Source of the DNA: Isoetes taiwanensis
Taxonomy: Eukaryota; Streptophyta; Lycopodiopsida; Isoetales; Isoetaceae
Direction: 5' to 3'
Assembly: GCA_021234155.1 (NCBI GenBank)
Contig: JAJEKV010000014.1
Span: 12,377,836 to 12,441,835 of the forward strand
DNA: 64,000 nucleotides
In this document: in pieces, positions 33,318 to 44,636 of the stretch
Layout: each line of letters begins with the position of its first letter
Numbering within the stretch: the stretch's first letter is position 1
Position numbers and translations under genes: made by a program
The notes under the pieces: model-generated
The model's database searches: none
What the model saw: only the letters and a program-made list of their open reading frames with translations
Told to the model about the DNA's origin: nothing

Positions 33318-34130
33318 TCATGCCAAACAGAAAGAATAGGCTGGTCCCCCAGCCTTTGTGCTTTGCAAATGATTCAACTGAAGTTCCTGTCAGCTGCCAA
33401 TGTGGAAATATGGTTGGCAACTTGTGATCCTGCAATGGATGAAAAGAAAAAACGTTGACAAATGAACCAGATGATACGTATGTGGTTATCAATGTAGAAG
33501 ACAGGTGAATCTGCATGAAAAATAAGATTATTATCAGAAAAATAACACTGTTGGATGAGGAAATGACAGCAGTATGGTGTATTTGATGGGAAATCATTGA
33601 ATTGAAGTGTTTCAGGTGGATCAGGGGCAAATCTTGAGTAGGTTATAGTGGAATGAATGTATGAAGAGTGTTCCTGCATGTGACAATATGCTTATTAGCA
33701 CAATGAGCTGCTGTTATGGTAGGAATGGAAGCAGCTAACAGTATGGAGAAGTGTGGAAGAGAATGTGTGAACATGACATGTGTGAATACAAATTCAGATG
33801 CACCTGTATAGAAATTAAAACTTCAGCAATAAGCACACATAACTTGAGCCTTGTACAAGCTGGCATCTGCATGGATCTCCAAGTCCTTGCATTAGTTTCA
33901 GTAGTGGAAACCTTGAACGTAAGTCTTCTTAGAACTAACTTCTAAGAACACAAACTAACTCTTAAAGCACTCTTGCATTATATTTTGTCTTTTCTTCTTC
34001 TATTTTTATGTTTTGCAATTATAATCAGTTCAAAAACAAACTAGACTACCTTACCTACAAATTCTTAATAGATTTTTTGCTAAATAAACTCAAGGCAACA
34101 TGCTGTTGTCAGTACCTCTTCAAGTGCAAA
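33318..34130 (-). other. 3' untranslated region of element G
   Basis: No supported coding sequence between LTR A2 and the integrase tail. The LTR-proximal block GAAAGAATAGGCTGGTCCCC is also present in F at about 44650. Small open frames on both strands are not conserved. Confidence 0.6.
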
Positions 34131-35180
34131 ATGTTGATGGGATTTAACAACTCTCTACCATCAAGAACATCCTTCAACCAATAGGAATCTTTACCTGCTA
34201 CCCCAATTACCTCAAAAGGCCCTTCCCAAAGATTCTCAAATTTTGCTGCTACATCTTCCCTTGCCTTATTCCATTTAAGAACCAATTCACCTGTTTTGAG
34301 GGCTTATGAGCAGCTTTAAATGTTGCTATGTCTTTGGCTCTTTTTATCAGAACTGCATTCTCAGCTTCATACCGTGTTCTTCCAACTGCATCAACCTTAC
34401 ACACCTTTCTCTTAGTGCATCCTCTATTTCTAATTTTATTTGATAAGCCAACCTAAGAGATGGCAGCTCAAGCTCGATTGGCACAATAAATTCTATGCCA
34501 TAAACAAGGATGAAGGGTGTATGTTTAGTAGATGCTTTAATGGTGGTCCTATATTCCCATAATGCATCATGCAGCTTCAAGTGCCAATCTCTTTTGAGGA
34601 TGCTAATGGTTTTCTTAAGGATTGACTTTAGAACCTTGTTAGTTGACTCAGCTTGACCATTTCCTTGAGGGTAGTATGCTGAGCTTTTAGTGTACTTGAC
34701 TTTGAGAGTGGCTAGCAGCAAAGCAATGGTTTGGTTCATGAATTGACTTCCCCTATCAGAGACAATTTTTCCAAATCTGGCACAAATATTCTCATGGAGA
34801 AATCTTGATATAGTAAAAACATTTGCCTCTCTAAGGGGGACTGCTTCAGCCCACTTTGTGAAAAAATATGTAGCCACAAGGATAAATTGGTGCTGAGCAG
34901 ATGAGGGAGGATCTATTGGTTTTATAAAATCAAGCTCCCATGTTTGAAATGGCCCTGGAGAAGTTATGGCAGTGAGAGGAGCTAGTTGCAATACCCTTTT
35001 GACAAAAATTTGGCATTTATAACAACACTTAATGGCATTATAACAATCCTTAAAAAGAGTAGGCCAGAAATATCCAGACCTCAAAATTTTCTTTGCAGTT
35101 GTATTAGCAACAAAGTGCCCTCCACAATGCCTTCATGACAGGCTTCAATAATCATTTTGGCTTCTCCAGGATCCATACAT
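34131..35180 (-). pseudogene. pol: Integrase, element G
   Basis: The main frame (35084-34347) has CCYKCQIF (end of the zinc finger), WELDFIKPID (first Asp), KIVSDRGSQFMNQ (second Asp) and YYPQGNGQAESTNKVL (Glu), so the DDE triad is intact. The zinc-finger His part lies in the preceding frame, just upstream of 35084 (ACHEGIVEG). The C-terminal part continues in shifted frames and ends with NPINILHLKRY near 34125. Unlike B it has no LINE fragment in the tail, which shows the original arrangement. Confidence 0.85.
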
Positions 35181-36292
35181 CTCAGCAATACACCTTCCTT
35201 GTCAACTTTGCACAAGACTTCTCCTATTAACCTGAATTTCTTGTACTTCTCTTTGAATCTTCTTTCTTCACTGCTATTCATGTCCTTTGGAAACTCATTG
35301 TTCTCCAAATAGTTCCTAATATCAAACTGCCAATCCAGATCTTTTTTATGAAAGGCAATCATGTTAGTAGCATAGTCAATCTCATTCAGTCCCTCCTGAT
35401 CTTCATGCTCAAATAAAGCATAAGGTAAATAAGAGCTAGGATTTTCAACTAAATTCACCACCTTGACAGTAATATTGTAGGCCTGAATCTTGCAAGCCCA
35501 TCTGCACAATTTGGCCTTTGGCTGCTTTTTTGCAAACAGAAGGGACAAAGGATTTTGCTTCATAAAAACTTGAGTGTGAGTATTTTGCAGCAAATGACCT
35601 TGTCTATCTATTAGGAACATTAATGCAGCTGCACTCTTCTCGAGCCTGGGGTATCTTAACTCAGTGTCAGACCACATTTTGCTGGCAAAAGAGATAACAT
35701 TGTCATCCTGGAGTAATGCCAAGCCAATGCCTTTTTTTGTGACACTGATATAAACTTTTAAAGGTTTCTCAAAGTCTGGAGGCTTTAGCAAAATAGAATG
35801 ACAAATAGCATTTATGATCTTGTCAAAAGATTCTTGGCATGTTTCATTCCAATCAATCAAAATATGCTTACTTTCATTCTTTGAGAATTTTCCCACTTTT
35901 GTGAGATTAGAAATTGGACTTATAGTGTGTGAAAAACGAGGAACATACATTCTCAAAAAACTTGTCATGCCTAAGAAGCTAATCACCTGTTTGAGTGTCT
36001 TGTGAGGAGCAAGCTTCTTCAAAGCCTCAATTTTATTTTCTGCAACCTGAATGCCTTTTGCGGACACTTCATGTCCTAGCAAATCTCCTTTTGAGCATAA
36101 AAAGATACATTTCTTTGGATTTAGGCCGATAGCTCCTTTTCTGCACATGGCAAATAATTTTGTTAGATAATCAAAGTGATCCTTGCAGGAAGTACCTACG
36201 CAAAGATCATCTAGAAAAACTCGAAATGCTGCTGGAGGCATATCCTTGAAGATAGTATCTATCCATGGCTCTCTGGAAAGTTGTTGATGCAT
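35081..36292 (-). pseudogene. pol: RT palm/thumb and degenerate RNase H, element G
   Basis: FRVFLDDLCVG carries the YxDD-type box as FLDD, followed by KKCIFLCSKGDLLGHEVSAK and the thumb. The RNase H region reads VYISVTKKGIGLALLQ, PRLEKSAAALMFLIDRQGHL and QVFMKQNPLSLLF. The acidic residues expected after the first strand and in the TDHKPL-type motif are absent, as in B and F. The last part enters the integrase zinc finger. The 403-codon frame is open, but both neighbours are out of register. Confidence 0.88.
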
Positions 36293-36753
36293 TCATCAGT
36301 CCAAAGGGCATTCTCTTCATTGCAAATGTTCCCCATGGTGTGATAAAAGATGTCTTGGGCTGATCCTCTTCCTTGATGCTTATTTGATTTAAATCCTGAG
36401 AATCCATCTAAGAAAGAATAGATCTCTTTCCCTGCAACAACATGCAATACTTCTTCCAGGAAAGGAGGCAAAGGATAACAATCTTTAATGGTGGCCTTGT
36501 TTAAATCTCTGTAATCAATGCAAGTTCTAATAGTTTTGTTTTTCTTTTCAACAGGCACAATGCAAGACAACCATTCTAGGTTTAATATTTCTGAGATCAC
36601 ATCAGCATCTCTCATTTTACATAATTCTTCCTTAACTAGGCCAAGCAAAGATGCATTAATTCTTCTCAATTTTTGCACAACAGGTTTCATGCCTTCTTTA
36701 ATTTTTATTTCAAACTCACATACACCTTTATCAACACCAATCAGTTCATTGTA
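36259..36753 (-). pseudogene. pol: RT fingers/palm, element G
   Basis: KPVVQKLRRINASLLGLVKE, CIDYRDLNKATIKDCYPLP and YSFLDGFSGF are the gypsy RT N-terminal blocks. An extra codon (PLPPF) and a frameshift after SGF separate it from the palm end. MPFGLMN is in the next frame, near 36290-36310. Confidence 0.85.
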
Positions 36754-36756
36754 ATC

Positions 36757-37388
36757 CTAAGCAAACAAATCTTTCCATTCATCAAAGAATTTAGTGACAA
36801 AAGATTCATCCTCTTCTTTGAATAAATCTCCAACATATAAAGTCCTATCTTGACCCTTCTTATTTACTTTTACCTCTTTTACCTGCTTTTCTTCACTTGC
36901 ATTAATTACCAAGATAGTAAAGTTGTTGCAGATCATCCTTTTCCAAATCTTCTTCTTGAATTGCTCCTTCAACTAAATGTTCGAGTAGAACACTTCTGCA
37001 CAATGCATCAGCCTCACCATTTTGCTCTCTTGGCACATGGCATAATTTCCAAGACTCAAAGTTTGTCAATTCTCCTAAAGCTTTGTCTTTTAATAGAATC
37101 ATATCTTCATTTTTTGCTTGATACTCCCCCAATACCTGTTTGCAAACAAGTTGTAAGTCTCCAAAAATGATAATGTTATCAATATTCAAATTCTTGGCTT
37201 CCTGAAGTCCTGCTATCAAAGCCTTGTATTTTTGCCATGTTTGAGATTATGTTGGAAAAAATTCTCCCTACTTTGGCAAGCAACCTATTGGAGGAGTCTT
37301 TGAGAATTGCAGCAGAAGAGGCCACACTCAATCTCTTTGAGACACCACCATCAAACCATAAATAAGCAAAGCTTTCTTTTTTTGACAA
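36757..37388 (-). pseudogene. pol: Pre-RT RNase H domain, element G
   Basis: The order is AYLWFDGGVSKRL, then a frameshift near 37225, then ALIAGLQEAKNLN, IIIFGDLQLVCKQ, GEYQAKNEDM and NGEADALCR. It matches the domain in F, but the Glu of the AEYxAL motif is Lys here (SNMAK) and the Ser of GDSQLV is Leu. This copy would therefore be inactive apart from the frameshift. It sits between protease and RT, as in B and F. Confidence 0.82.
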
Positions 37389-37390
37389 AT

Positions 37391-37945
37391 TTACTCAATA
37401 GGACGTTCTATATTTGGTACTTGCTCATTTGTAGCTAGCTCATATTCTCCACAGGGATTTGGCACCAGAATATCCTCTTCAATGAAATTCAGAGCTTCAA
37501 ATTCTTCCACCTTATTGTAGAGTGTTACCTTTTTTCTGCCATTGGATATGGTGCACTCTCCTGTTGACCACACAGGTCTTGCATCTACTGTTGACAGCCA
37601 TTTCCTTCCAAGAGCAGATCATAAGTGTCAGATTTCTCATCTATTCCTTCAAATGCAACAACCACAAAGTTAGCAGCCACAACTATTCCTTCTACATCAA
37701 TTGGCACATTGCTAACTATTCCCATAGGATTAATTTTAGTGTTTGAGAATGATTTTAAGACCATAGAAGCTTTCTTGTCAATTTCTATGCCACATAATCT
37801 CATGATATGATGAGGCATCACATTAAGTGGTGATCCTCCATCCAACAGCAGTTTGGTCAAAATCTTTTTACCCATTCTGGCTACACATGTAAAGGCTCTT
37901 GGATCATAGTCTTTCTGAGTCAGAACATGCTCCTCAATGTGATTT
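37391..37945 (-). pseudogene. pol: Aspartic protease (3' part), element G
   Basis: KLLLDGGSPLNVMPHHIM is the active site and TYDLLLEG the C-terminal motif; a frameshift follows, then STGECTISNGRKKV, conserved in F. The N-terminal part of the domain is about 16 kb away at 53.9 kb because a LINE has inserted. The open frame at 37585-38175 runs on into LINE 3' UTR sequence, so its first 75 or so residues are not protease. Confidence 0.82.
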
Positions 37946-37948
37946 ATG

Positions 37949-37971
37949 AGAATAGAATAGAATAGAATAGA
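37949..37971 (-). repeat. (TATTC)n tail of the LINE
   Basis: Plus strand GAATAGAATAGAATAGAATA; on the LINE strand a TATTC microsatellite takes the place of poly(A). Confidence 0.8.
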
Positions 37972-38025
37972 TTTTTTAGCATCCACGGAGACCGACTGGC
38001 CTATGGGACCCAAACAAAAAGAGAG

Positions 38026-38110
38026 CAGCAAGCGTATTACTGACAGGATTAAAAAACCCCCGCCCCGAAGGGTTTTCGAGGGAAAAACCTTAGCAGTAAT
38101 AAGTATGCTG
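38026..38110 (-). other. Conserved 3' hairpin in the LINE 3' UTR
   Basis: On the minus strand CAGCATACTTATTACTG pairs with CAGTAATACGCTTGCTG (14 of 17). It encloses GGTTTTTCCCTCG and a helix AAAACCC-TTCG-GGGCGGGGG, then AATCC. It starts about 28 nt after the ORF2 stop and ends about 55 nt before the tail. It is the same length (85 nt) as the S2 copy, with a different outer stem and loop. Confidence 0.8.
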
Positions 38111-38137
38111 GCATACTGTACAATTGTATAGGACAGT

Positions 38138-38977
38138 TCAATACCGTCCCGAAGGACACAACTGAGTCTGTGCATCCATAACCTCCTGGAGGTATGACCC
38201 CAACAAACCCACTGACGCCGTATTCAATAACTCATGCAACGGTTGGCCAGGCACTAGTAATCGAACATACCGCTCTCGGATATGGGCAAACGCTGGGCAG
38301 ATATGGAGGGCATGACATTCATCCTCAATGGCACCCGGGTGGCAATACTGGCAAAGCCTTTGCTCTCGTGCGTTCCAAGCCCAACGTCCTATCTCAATGC
38401 GGAGGCGATGTGCACCCGTGCGAATGGAAGCTATAAGTCTGAGCTTCTTCATGGGCAACTGGGTGTACAAGTACTGGTGTGGGCCTCCCGTGAGCCTAGG
38501 ATTGACTTGCTGCTGATAGTGTGCCAGCTTAACATGCGTCAGAGCATCTGCATCCCAGAGCTTGCGAAGGAAAGTAGCATCTAGGTACAGCTTAAGTGCC
38601 TTGTGATCTTTCTTTGTCCTTACATGTACGCATCTGTTTGCCTGTACACCCCAGCATGAGAACCACTGAGCTTGCTTGTCCTTCCAGCAGGCTTTCAGGC
38701 GTTGGGGACCCATCGCCATGGCCAAAGCAAGGTTGGGCAAACGTGTATCACCCATAGCGACCACCTTCTGGAAGTAAATGATATGGCGTTCCAATGCAGC
38801 CCGTTGAAGGGGTAGAAAACCTATCTCCTGGAGTAGGATCTGGTATGGAACTGTGGACTTTACCCCAAAGGCTCGTGCCAAGAAGGCTTTCTGCACCTGC
38901 TCAAGGTCATTCCAGGTGTTAAGGGATATCACCGGACCCCACACTTCTACCCCATACAAAAGGACCGGCTCGACCAA
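38138..38977 (-). pseudogene. LINE ORF2, C-terminal part
   Basis: After the RT thumb (EPVLLYGVEVWG) come LEQVQKAFLARAFGV and LQEIGFLPLQ, then a long tail with a Cys/His cluster, CQYCHPGAIEDECHALHIC, ending at PSGRY. The CxxC...H....C pattern is typical of LINE ORF2 C-termini and is thought to help RNA binding. The 280-codon frame is intact to its stop. It is one frame away from the RT active-site segment. Confidence 0.85.
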
Positions 38978-38980
38978 GGC

Positions 38981-40056
38981 CTAAAACAATTGTGACTGGT
39001 GGCCCCAGGCATACAACTCTGCCTTGTGGCTGTTGTTCTGCATGGCATATAATGCTTTCCAACCCGTCGTGACCCGCAGCCTGATGGCAGCATCCCAATG
39101 GGTGGTAGTAGAGAACTCAATCCCCAAGTACTTGTAGGTCGGAGCCACCTCTATATCTTGTCCCTGGTAAGTGAATGAGGGAAGCCTTGGCTGACAGGAT
39201 GATGAAACTAGCAGCACCCTAGTTTTGGCCAAGTTAACTCGCATGCCAGTGAATCGGCAAAAAGTGTCAAGAGCATCCAAGTGACGTTGCATGTCCTCTG
39301 GAGTATGGGCCAGGAGATTGATATCGTTAGCATATATGAGTTGCCAGATTGTGTGATGCATGAGATGGGCACCCGCACCTCCATGCTCAGAGAGTCAATC
39401 TTCCAATTGGTCAATGTATAGGCCAAAGAGTGTGGGGGAGAGGGGGCAACCCTGACGTACTCCAATACTATTGATTACCGGCTGTCCTGACGATGTGATA
39501 CAGCCTGAGCATACCTCGTATAGCCTATACACTGCATTCTGCAAGTCAAGGGGGGTCCCCAGCTGCCGCAGTCTGTCCCATAACCTCTCCCGGGGCACTG
39601 TGTCAAAAGCTTTTGCAAAATCCACGAAACAACAGTACAGGTTTTGTCGGTGATTCCTGCTATCCTCAATCAATGTGTGCAGAGTGAAGATATGATCAAT
39701 GGTGGAATGCCTGTGCCGAAAACCTGCCTGTATGTCTCCTCTGCCCATATTGTCAGCCGCTGCTCAAGGATGCCAACCAACAGTTTTGCAAAGAGAGAAC
39801 TAGCCATAATAGTACGATAGTTGGCCGGGCAGTGAGAGTCCCCTGCCTTGTATATGGGCACAACTCTACTGATGGTCCACTGTGGAGGGAAGCCTTCTTG
39901 CAATGCTTTATTGAATAATGCCATGAGGACAGACACCAGTGGAGGCCCAGCCCATTTCAGAAGTTCTGCCTGCATGCCATCTAAATCTGTTGCCTTCCCA
40001 TTAGCTAGACGTTGTAGGTCCATGATGACATCCCCCCCTGTGATGACTAGAGCCAT
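38981..40056 (-). pseudogene. LINE ORF2, reverse transcriptase
   Basis: The order is NGKATDLDGMQAELLKWAG, VVPIYKAGD and NYRTIMASS, then CCFVDFAKAFDTV (catalytic Asp present), GVRQGCPLSPTLFGLYID and the active-site box LIYANDINLLAHTPEDMQ. The box should read YADD, and Asn replaces a catalytic Asp, so the enzyme is predicted dead even without the frameshifts near 39745 and 39380. MRVNLAKTRVLL and YKYLGIEF follow. Target-primed reverse transcription is the expected original role. Confidence 0.88.
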
Positions 40057-40058
40057 GC

Positions 40059-41399
40059 CTATCTGTCTATCCGGCCCCCGAGCGGGTCATAAAGCTGTTG
40101 CAAGTACTGTACCCATTGCTCCGAGGTGATGTTCCCTATGGGCTGTGCAGTCTTGCTCAAGACCCTTCTCCAGAATGTCTTGGGGTGCCGATCTAGGAGA
40201 CCAAACATCTGTTGTTGATGCTCTGCGAGGTATCTGGCTTTCTTATTCTTGAGGAAGGAGCGGTATTGATTGATGGCCTGTGGGCGGGAGGTGGGATCAG
40301 TGACCTGCCGGAGTGTGCGTTTGAGCTCCCGACACTCATCATCGAACCATCTGTTGCGGGGAAAGGTGGTAGCACCTGAGGTTCGCCGTGAATGGCCTCT
40401 CCCAAAGCATCTCTCAGCAGCTGTCAGAAGCAGGTGAGTCAGCTGAGCAGATTGATGTTCAAGTGTGGGGAGTTGCAGCAGTCCTGCCAGGTCATGCTCA
40501 AGCAGCTGGGCATAGGTCCCTGCATGGTCATAGTCCAGGCGCAGCTGGGGGTGTTGAGGCAGTAGATGCACGGGGAGCTTGCCAATGGAGATGCATGAAC
40601 AGGGGCTGGTGGTCCGAGTCCACTTCCTCGTCCCGAGTGTCTGTTCCAATGGAAAAATGGGTAACCAGGTGCAAATCATGTTCTTCAACCAGCAGATAAT
40701 CCACCACACTGGAGCCGCACCCTTGCTTCTCCTGTCTACAAGTGCAGCAGCTGGAAGATGGCCATTGTGCCAACCCATTACAAATAACCAGGTCAAAGAT
40801 ACTACCCAACAACAACACAACAACTGCCTGCCATAGCACGAAATATGATTGTCGTCTGATATCCTTGACCAAGCCACCTTTGCGGGGTTCAACTGCAAGA
40901 CATCCTCTGCCAGGGGCTCAAATTTTGGGACCTGCTCGGCTCCTGTGCGGGCATTAAAGTCGCCAAGCAACATAATCTTGCCCAATTATTTGTGCTGATG
41001 TATGTCATCATATAGATCGACATAGGGCTCCAATCTATCCACATCCGAATGAGTGTTATAAAAGTTGCTCTCGGCATGTGGAAAGTAGCATGCTATGAAG
41101 AGAATGCTGCCACTATCATGCTGCACACGCACCCACAAGTAGCGAGTGTACCTGTCTGTTTTGTGCAGCGAGACTGAGTGCCCTAAGGTTGCACGATAGT
41201 AGCAGGCAACCACGCCATGCCCTCGCTTGCCTGTGCACTCATTGAACACCGAGAAATGCAGATAGCCTGGGAGGTCCGGCAGTCTGTGCCCTGCATGTTC
41301 CCATGTTTCCATGAGGAAAATGAGATCCATATCTGGTGCAATAGAGTTGAGACTCTCCCCTTTCTGCCAAGGAAAGCCCCGACAGTTCCAAGATACCAT
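40059..41399 (-). pseudogene. LINE ORF2, APE-type endonuclease and linker
   Basis: Blocks in order are VSWNCRGFPW, DLIFLMETWE (Glu), HGVVACYYRAT, ILFIACYFPH, then a TAA, then IMLLGDFNARTG (Asp and Asn), and in another frame DSDHQPLFMHL (the final Asp-His pair). These are the catalytic positions of apurinic-like endonucleases that nick the target. The linker RNRWFDDECRELKRTLRQ and FWRRVLSK leads to RT. Interrupted by at least one stop and two frameshifts. ORF2 probably starts near 41430. Confidence 0.87.
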
Positions 41400-41611
41400 C
41401 CGGAGGCACCGTTCCTATTTGTTGGCATTTGATGTAGACGCTCGATGATCTGTTCCGGTTCCGGGGGCGGGGAGCAAAGCAGCGGGATACCGAGTAGCGG
41501 GGACAGCGGTTGTAGTAGCGGGGAGCGAAGGTGCGATAGGGGTACCGGTGGCGATAGCGGAGTGGCAGCAACTTGACGCGATTGCATCGGTGACCTCAGC
41601 GGGCGCCCGGC

Positions 41612-42188
41612 CTAAAATGCTAAGCTTGCCTTGGACCAGGCTGCAGCACCCCTCGACGACGGACGCCCTTGACTTGAGCACCGCCGCCGCCACGGACTCT
41701 GTTGCATCGGAGTAAGATCCTGGTCGACATACAGAGTAGTCCCCTTCAATAGCCTACTCTGACACAGAATTTCCTCACGCACTCGCATGTCTGCCACCGT
41801 GAAGGTGACAACGCGCGGGCGATCTGTGCGTTGAGCCCCAAGGCGGCTTGCTCGAAGCAGTCTGAAATGCAATGCGAGATAGGATCTGATCCTGGATGCA
41901 CTTGGTGAGATCTTCTCCTGCCTCCTCCGAGAGTCCACGTACCACCACATTATGACGTCGGCAGCCCTGCTCCTGCTGCTCACGGAGTCGCGGGGCAACA
42001 TTAGCTGTCCCAGCAGGTGATGCCTGTTGTCTGGAGCGTGCGGACTGTTCACAGCAAGGGCGGTGTGGTGTGCGAGATGGAGCAGGTGGTGTCTGTCTGC
42101 CTGTTTGGTGACTGGTGGGCTGTGGGGCAAGTGTGCTTGTCTGGCCCCGTGTTGCGGCCTCTACTGTCTGGAGTCGGGAGCCTAGCTC
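41612..42188 (-). pseudogene. LINE ORF1, RRM-like C-terminal half
   Basis: Minus-strand pieces give RRHNVVVRGLSEEAGEDL and, after a frameshift, RPRVVTFTVADMRVREEIL and TLYVDQDLTPMQQ. This is the RRM-type nucleic-acid-binding domain of LINE ORF1 proteins. The stretch joins, across element F and one AGCTC, to the coiled-coil half at 53.1-53.8 kb. It acts as an RNA chaperone in related elements. A homologous fragment lies in element B at 5328-5549. Confidence 0.75.
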
Positions 42189-44636
42189 TGTTAGCCTAAA
42201 ACCTGGAATTTTAGTCTAACCTCAAGGGAGCTCAAACAAATTGGTTAGGACCTCCAGATCACTTAGGGTGATCAATCCTCAACATATGAAGCGAGAAAAG
42301 TCATTTTGAAACAATGGTTTCTTCAAAATCACTAGAGTCCCTGAAACTGAAAAAACTGTCAGAGCAAAAATTGGTCTTGCAGACACACCTTGTGAGATTT
42401 TTGAGATGTGATTGATGGTATAGATGATCAACTAGCAGAGGAAACGGATGGTGAAGATTTGACTTGATTTGAATAGGGGAAGGCTGAGAAAATCTAGGTC
42501 AAAGTCGGGTCAAAAATTGGCGGTGCTGCCAAAACAGAGCCAAATTTTGCGGATGGAGCTTGATAAGGAATTTTGAATTGGGATGCAATGCGGCGACTTC
42601 AGAATAGCCCCTAGATCACGTGCATAGGGTTTAAATAGCAAAAGATGTTTTATTTTTTCTCTGTAAGTAGCTAAAGCCTCGAGAAAAGCATAAACACTGT
42701 AACAGTCATGGAAGGAAAGTTCTTTTATATGTTTTCTTTGAATGTATAGGTTTCTAATGTTTTTATGAAGATGGAATGAAACTACCTAAAGAGAATATAA
42801 CTTGGAATAAATATTTTTGGCTTTGCTTTTTTAGTTTTTAGCTTTAAAAGAACAATGCAATTAAGAAGATGAATGTGCAATGATGACAATAATTTTCCAG
42901 GCAAAGACTATGCATTATCATAATATAATAATGTAACACAAAAATTTAATAGTGTCAATCAGGACATTACCAAAGTTTAGGATATAATAGTGCTTGAGGG
43001 CAACTTCCAGGTCTGTCTGAGCCTTTAGAGAATCTCAGATCTACCAATGAAGCTAAATGAAAGGATTATTCGAGTTGTAATTGAAGTGCTTCAATGTCGA
43101 ACAAGTCACACCGGGACATATCATTCAATTTCGAGCAGAACAGAGCAAAATCTGAGTAGAGCAGATCAAGATAATAACAGTGCGCCAAGATCACAGAGGT
43201 CTATCTCTGAGGGGACGTGCTGATTCGATCTGTTTTTTTGGCTTAAAAGCTGTTATTCCCAAAAGCTAGCTCGGTTGAGTGATTTGAGGCCCAAATTGAG
43301 CAATTTCTACCGAATCAAGTGCCACAAAGGATCCCCATGGTTTCGGAAAAGGTTCAGGAGCAAATTTCGGGCAAAATTGGCGGGCTTCAATCGGATTTAG
43401 GCACGAATTGGCCGGATTTAGCATGTTCCCCTATTTCTTAGGGTTCATCGAAAATTCTTAAGGGTGATATATCCCACAGGCAAAAACGAGTCTGGAGGCT
43501 TCTGTATATAAGGAATAGTGTTGACCCCACTATTAACTTTGCGTGCCACGCAGAGGGGACAACCAGCCCGTGTCTGGCCCCCACGCCCTGCTGCCACGTG
43601 GAAAAATGGGGGGGGGTGACCTGGAACTATGCAGAAGTAGATAGGGTAGATAGGCTAGAATAGGTTTTTTTATTTTTTGGCACGCATCCCAAGAATCCAA
43701 TTTTGAAGGTCTTCCCAAGGGTTTTTTTTGAATTTTAAAAGACCAAGTTAGCTCTTTTTTTCCAAGCTTTCCATCTAGAGGATTTTTAGGTCAAACTGAA
43801 ACATTTGAATTTTGGTCCCTTTTGACCCATGGTCAATGAATATTGCAACATAGGGATGGTGAAAAAGTCATAGGAAAAAGATGGGAAAAGGGTGTAAATA
43901 GGCTATGCTGGGGTTTAGGAAGATGAAATGAGGATGAAAAAGGAGTTTTCTTGCCTTTGAAGGTTTTCAAGATCACTAGGGGACAATTCTCAAGTGAAGG
44001 TGGGAAAAATAAAAAATAAGTAGTGGAATGGTGAGAAAAGGTCTCAAAAGTGGAAACAATGGTGAAGGAAAAGTTTTGAAGGCTCTTGGGATATAGAAAG
44101 GGAACTGTAAGATGAATGGAATGAAGAAGAGATGGGTACCTCTGTAGCACTTGATCTTATCTCAAATTGTTTCTAGAGCTCAATTCATACCTCCTAGTGA
44201 AGATAGGTTTGCTCAAAGCCTAAGGTCTTCCAAACTTCTATAAGGGTCTTCCAAACTTCAAGGCTAGAATAAGAGCAAATTTCACTTCTAGGGTAGCATC
44301 CTCATGTGTGTGACTTCAAACTACTCAAGCAAGCTTCATAAGGTTGAGCTTTGGTAAAATGTCTTGTGCCTCCTTGATAAACTTGCTATAGCCTTTGCCT
44401 GGTCTTCAAATCAAAGGAAAATGCTAAACAAATGGGAATGTGTCTAGAAAGGTGTTTTACCTCAAGGAAAAGACTAGGCCATAATAGGAGATCCCCAATG
44501 TCTTCCAATCTTGGTCAAATGTCTTCCAAACTCTGATGGGATCACAATAGCCTGGAACTTTTCCTTAAAGGAAATATAAATGAAACAAAGGTTTTGATAC
44601 ATAGATGCTGGTCCATGTTGCCAAAAATGGGCAACA
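42189..44636 (-). repeat. 3' LTR of element F
   Basis: 2448 bp, almost identical to 50617-53073. It contains a conserved ATATATCCCACAGGC block and a TATATA at 43505-43510. The identical 105-codon frames in both LTRs (43833-44150, 52270-52587) only reflect LTR identity. Confidence 0.93.

Noticed and set aside
34347-37945. A separate gypsy element unrelated to the gag at 53.9-55.3 kb
   Set aside because: The protease is split at the same conserved Gag-PR junction by the LINE, and the two parts are complementary without overlap, so they belong to one element (G).
43833-44150. 105-codon open frame repeated exactly at 52270-52587
   Set aside because: Identity is explained by the two LTRs of element F. 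It is not found as protein in the related LTR families.
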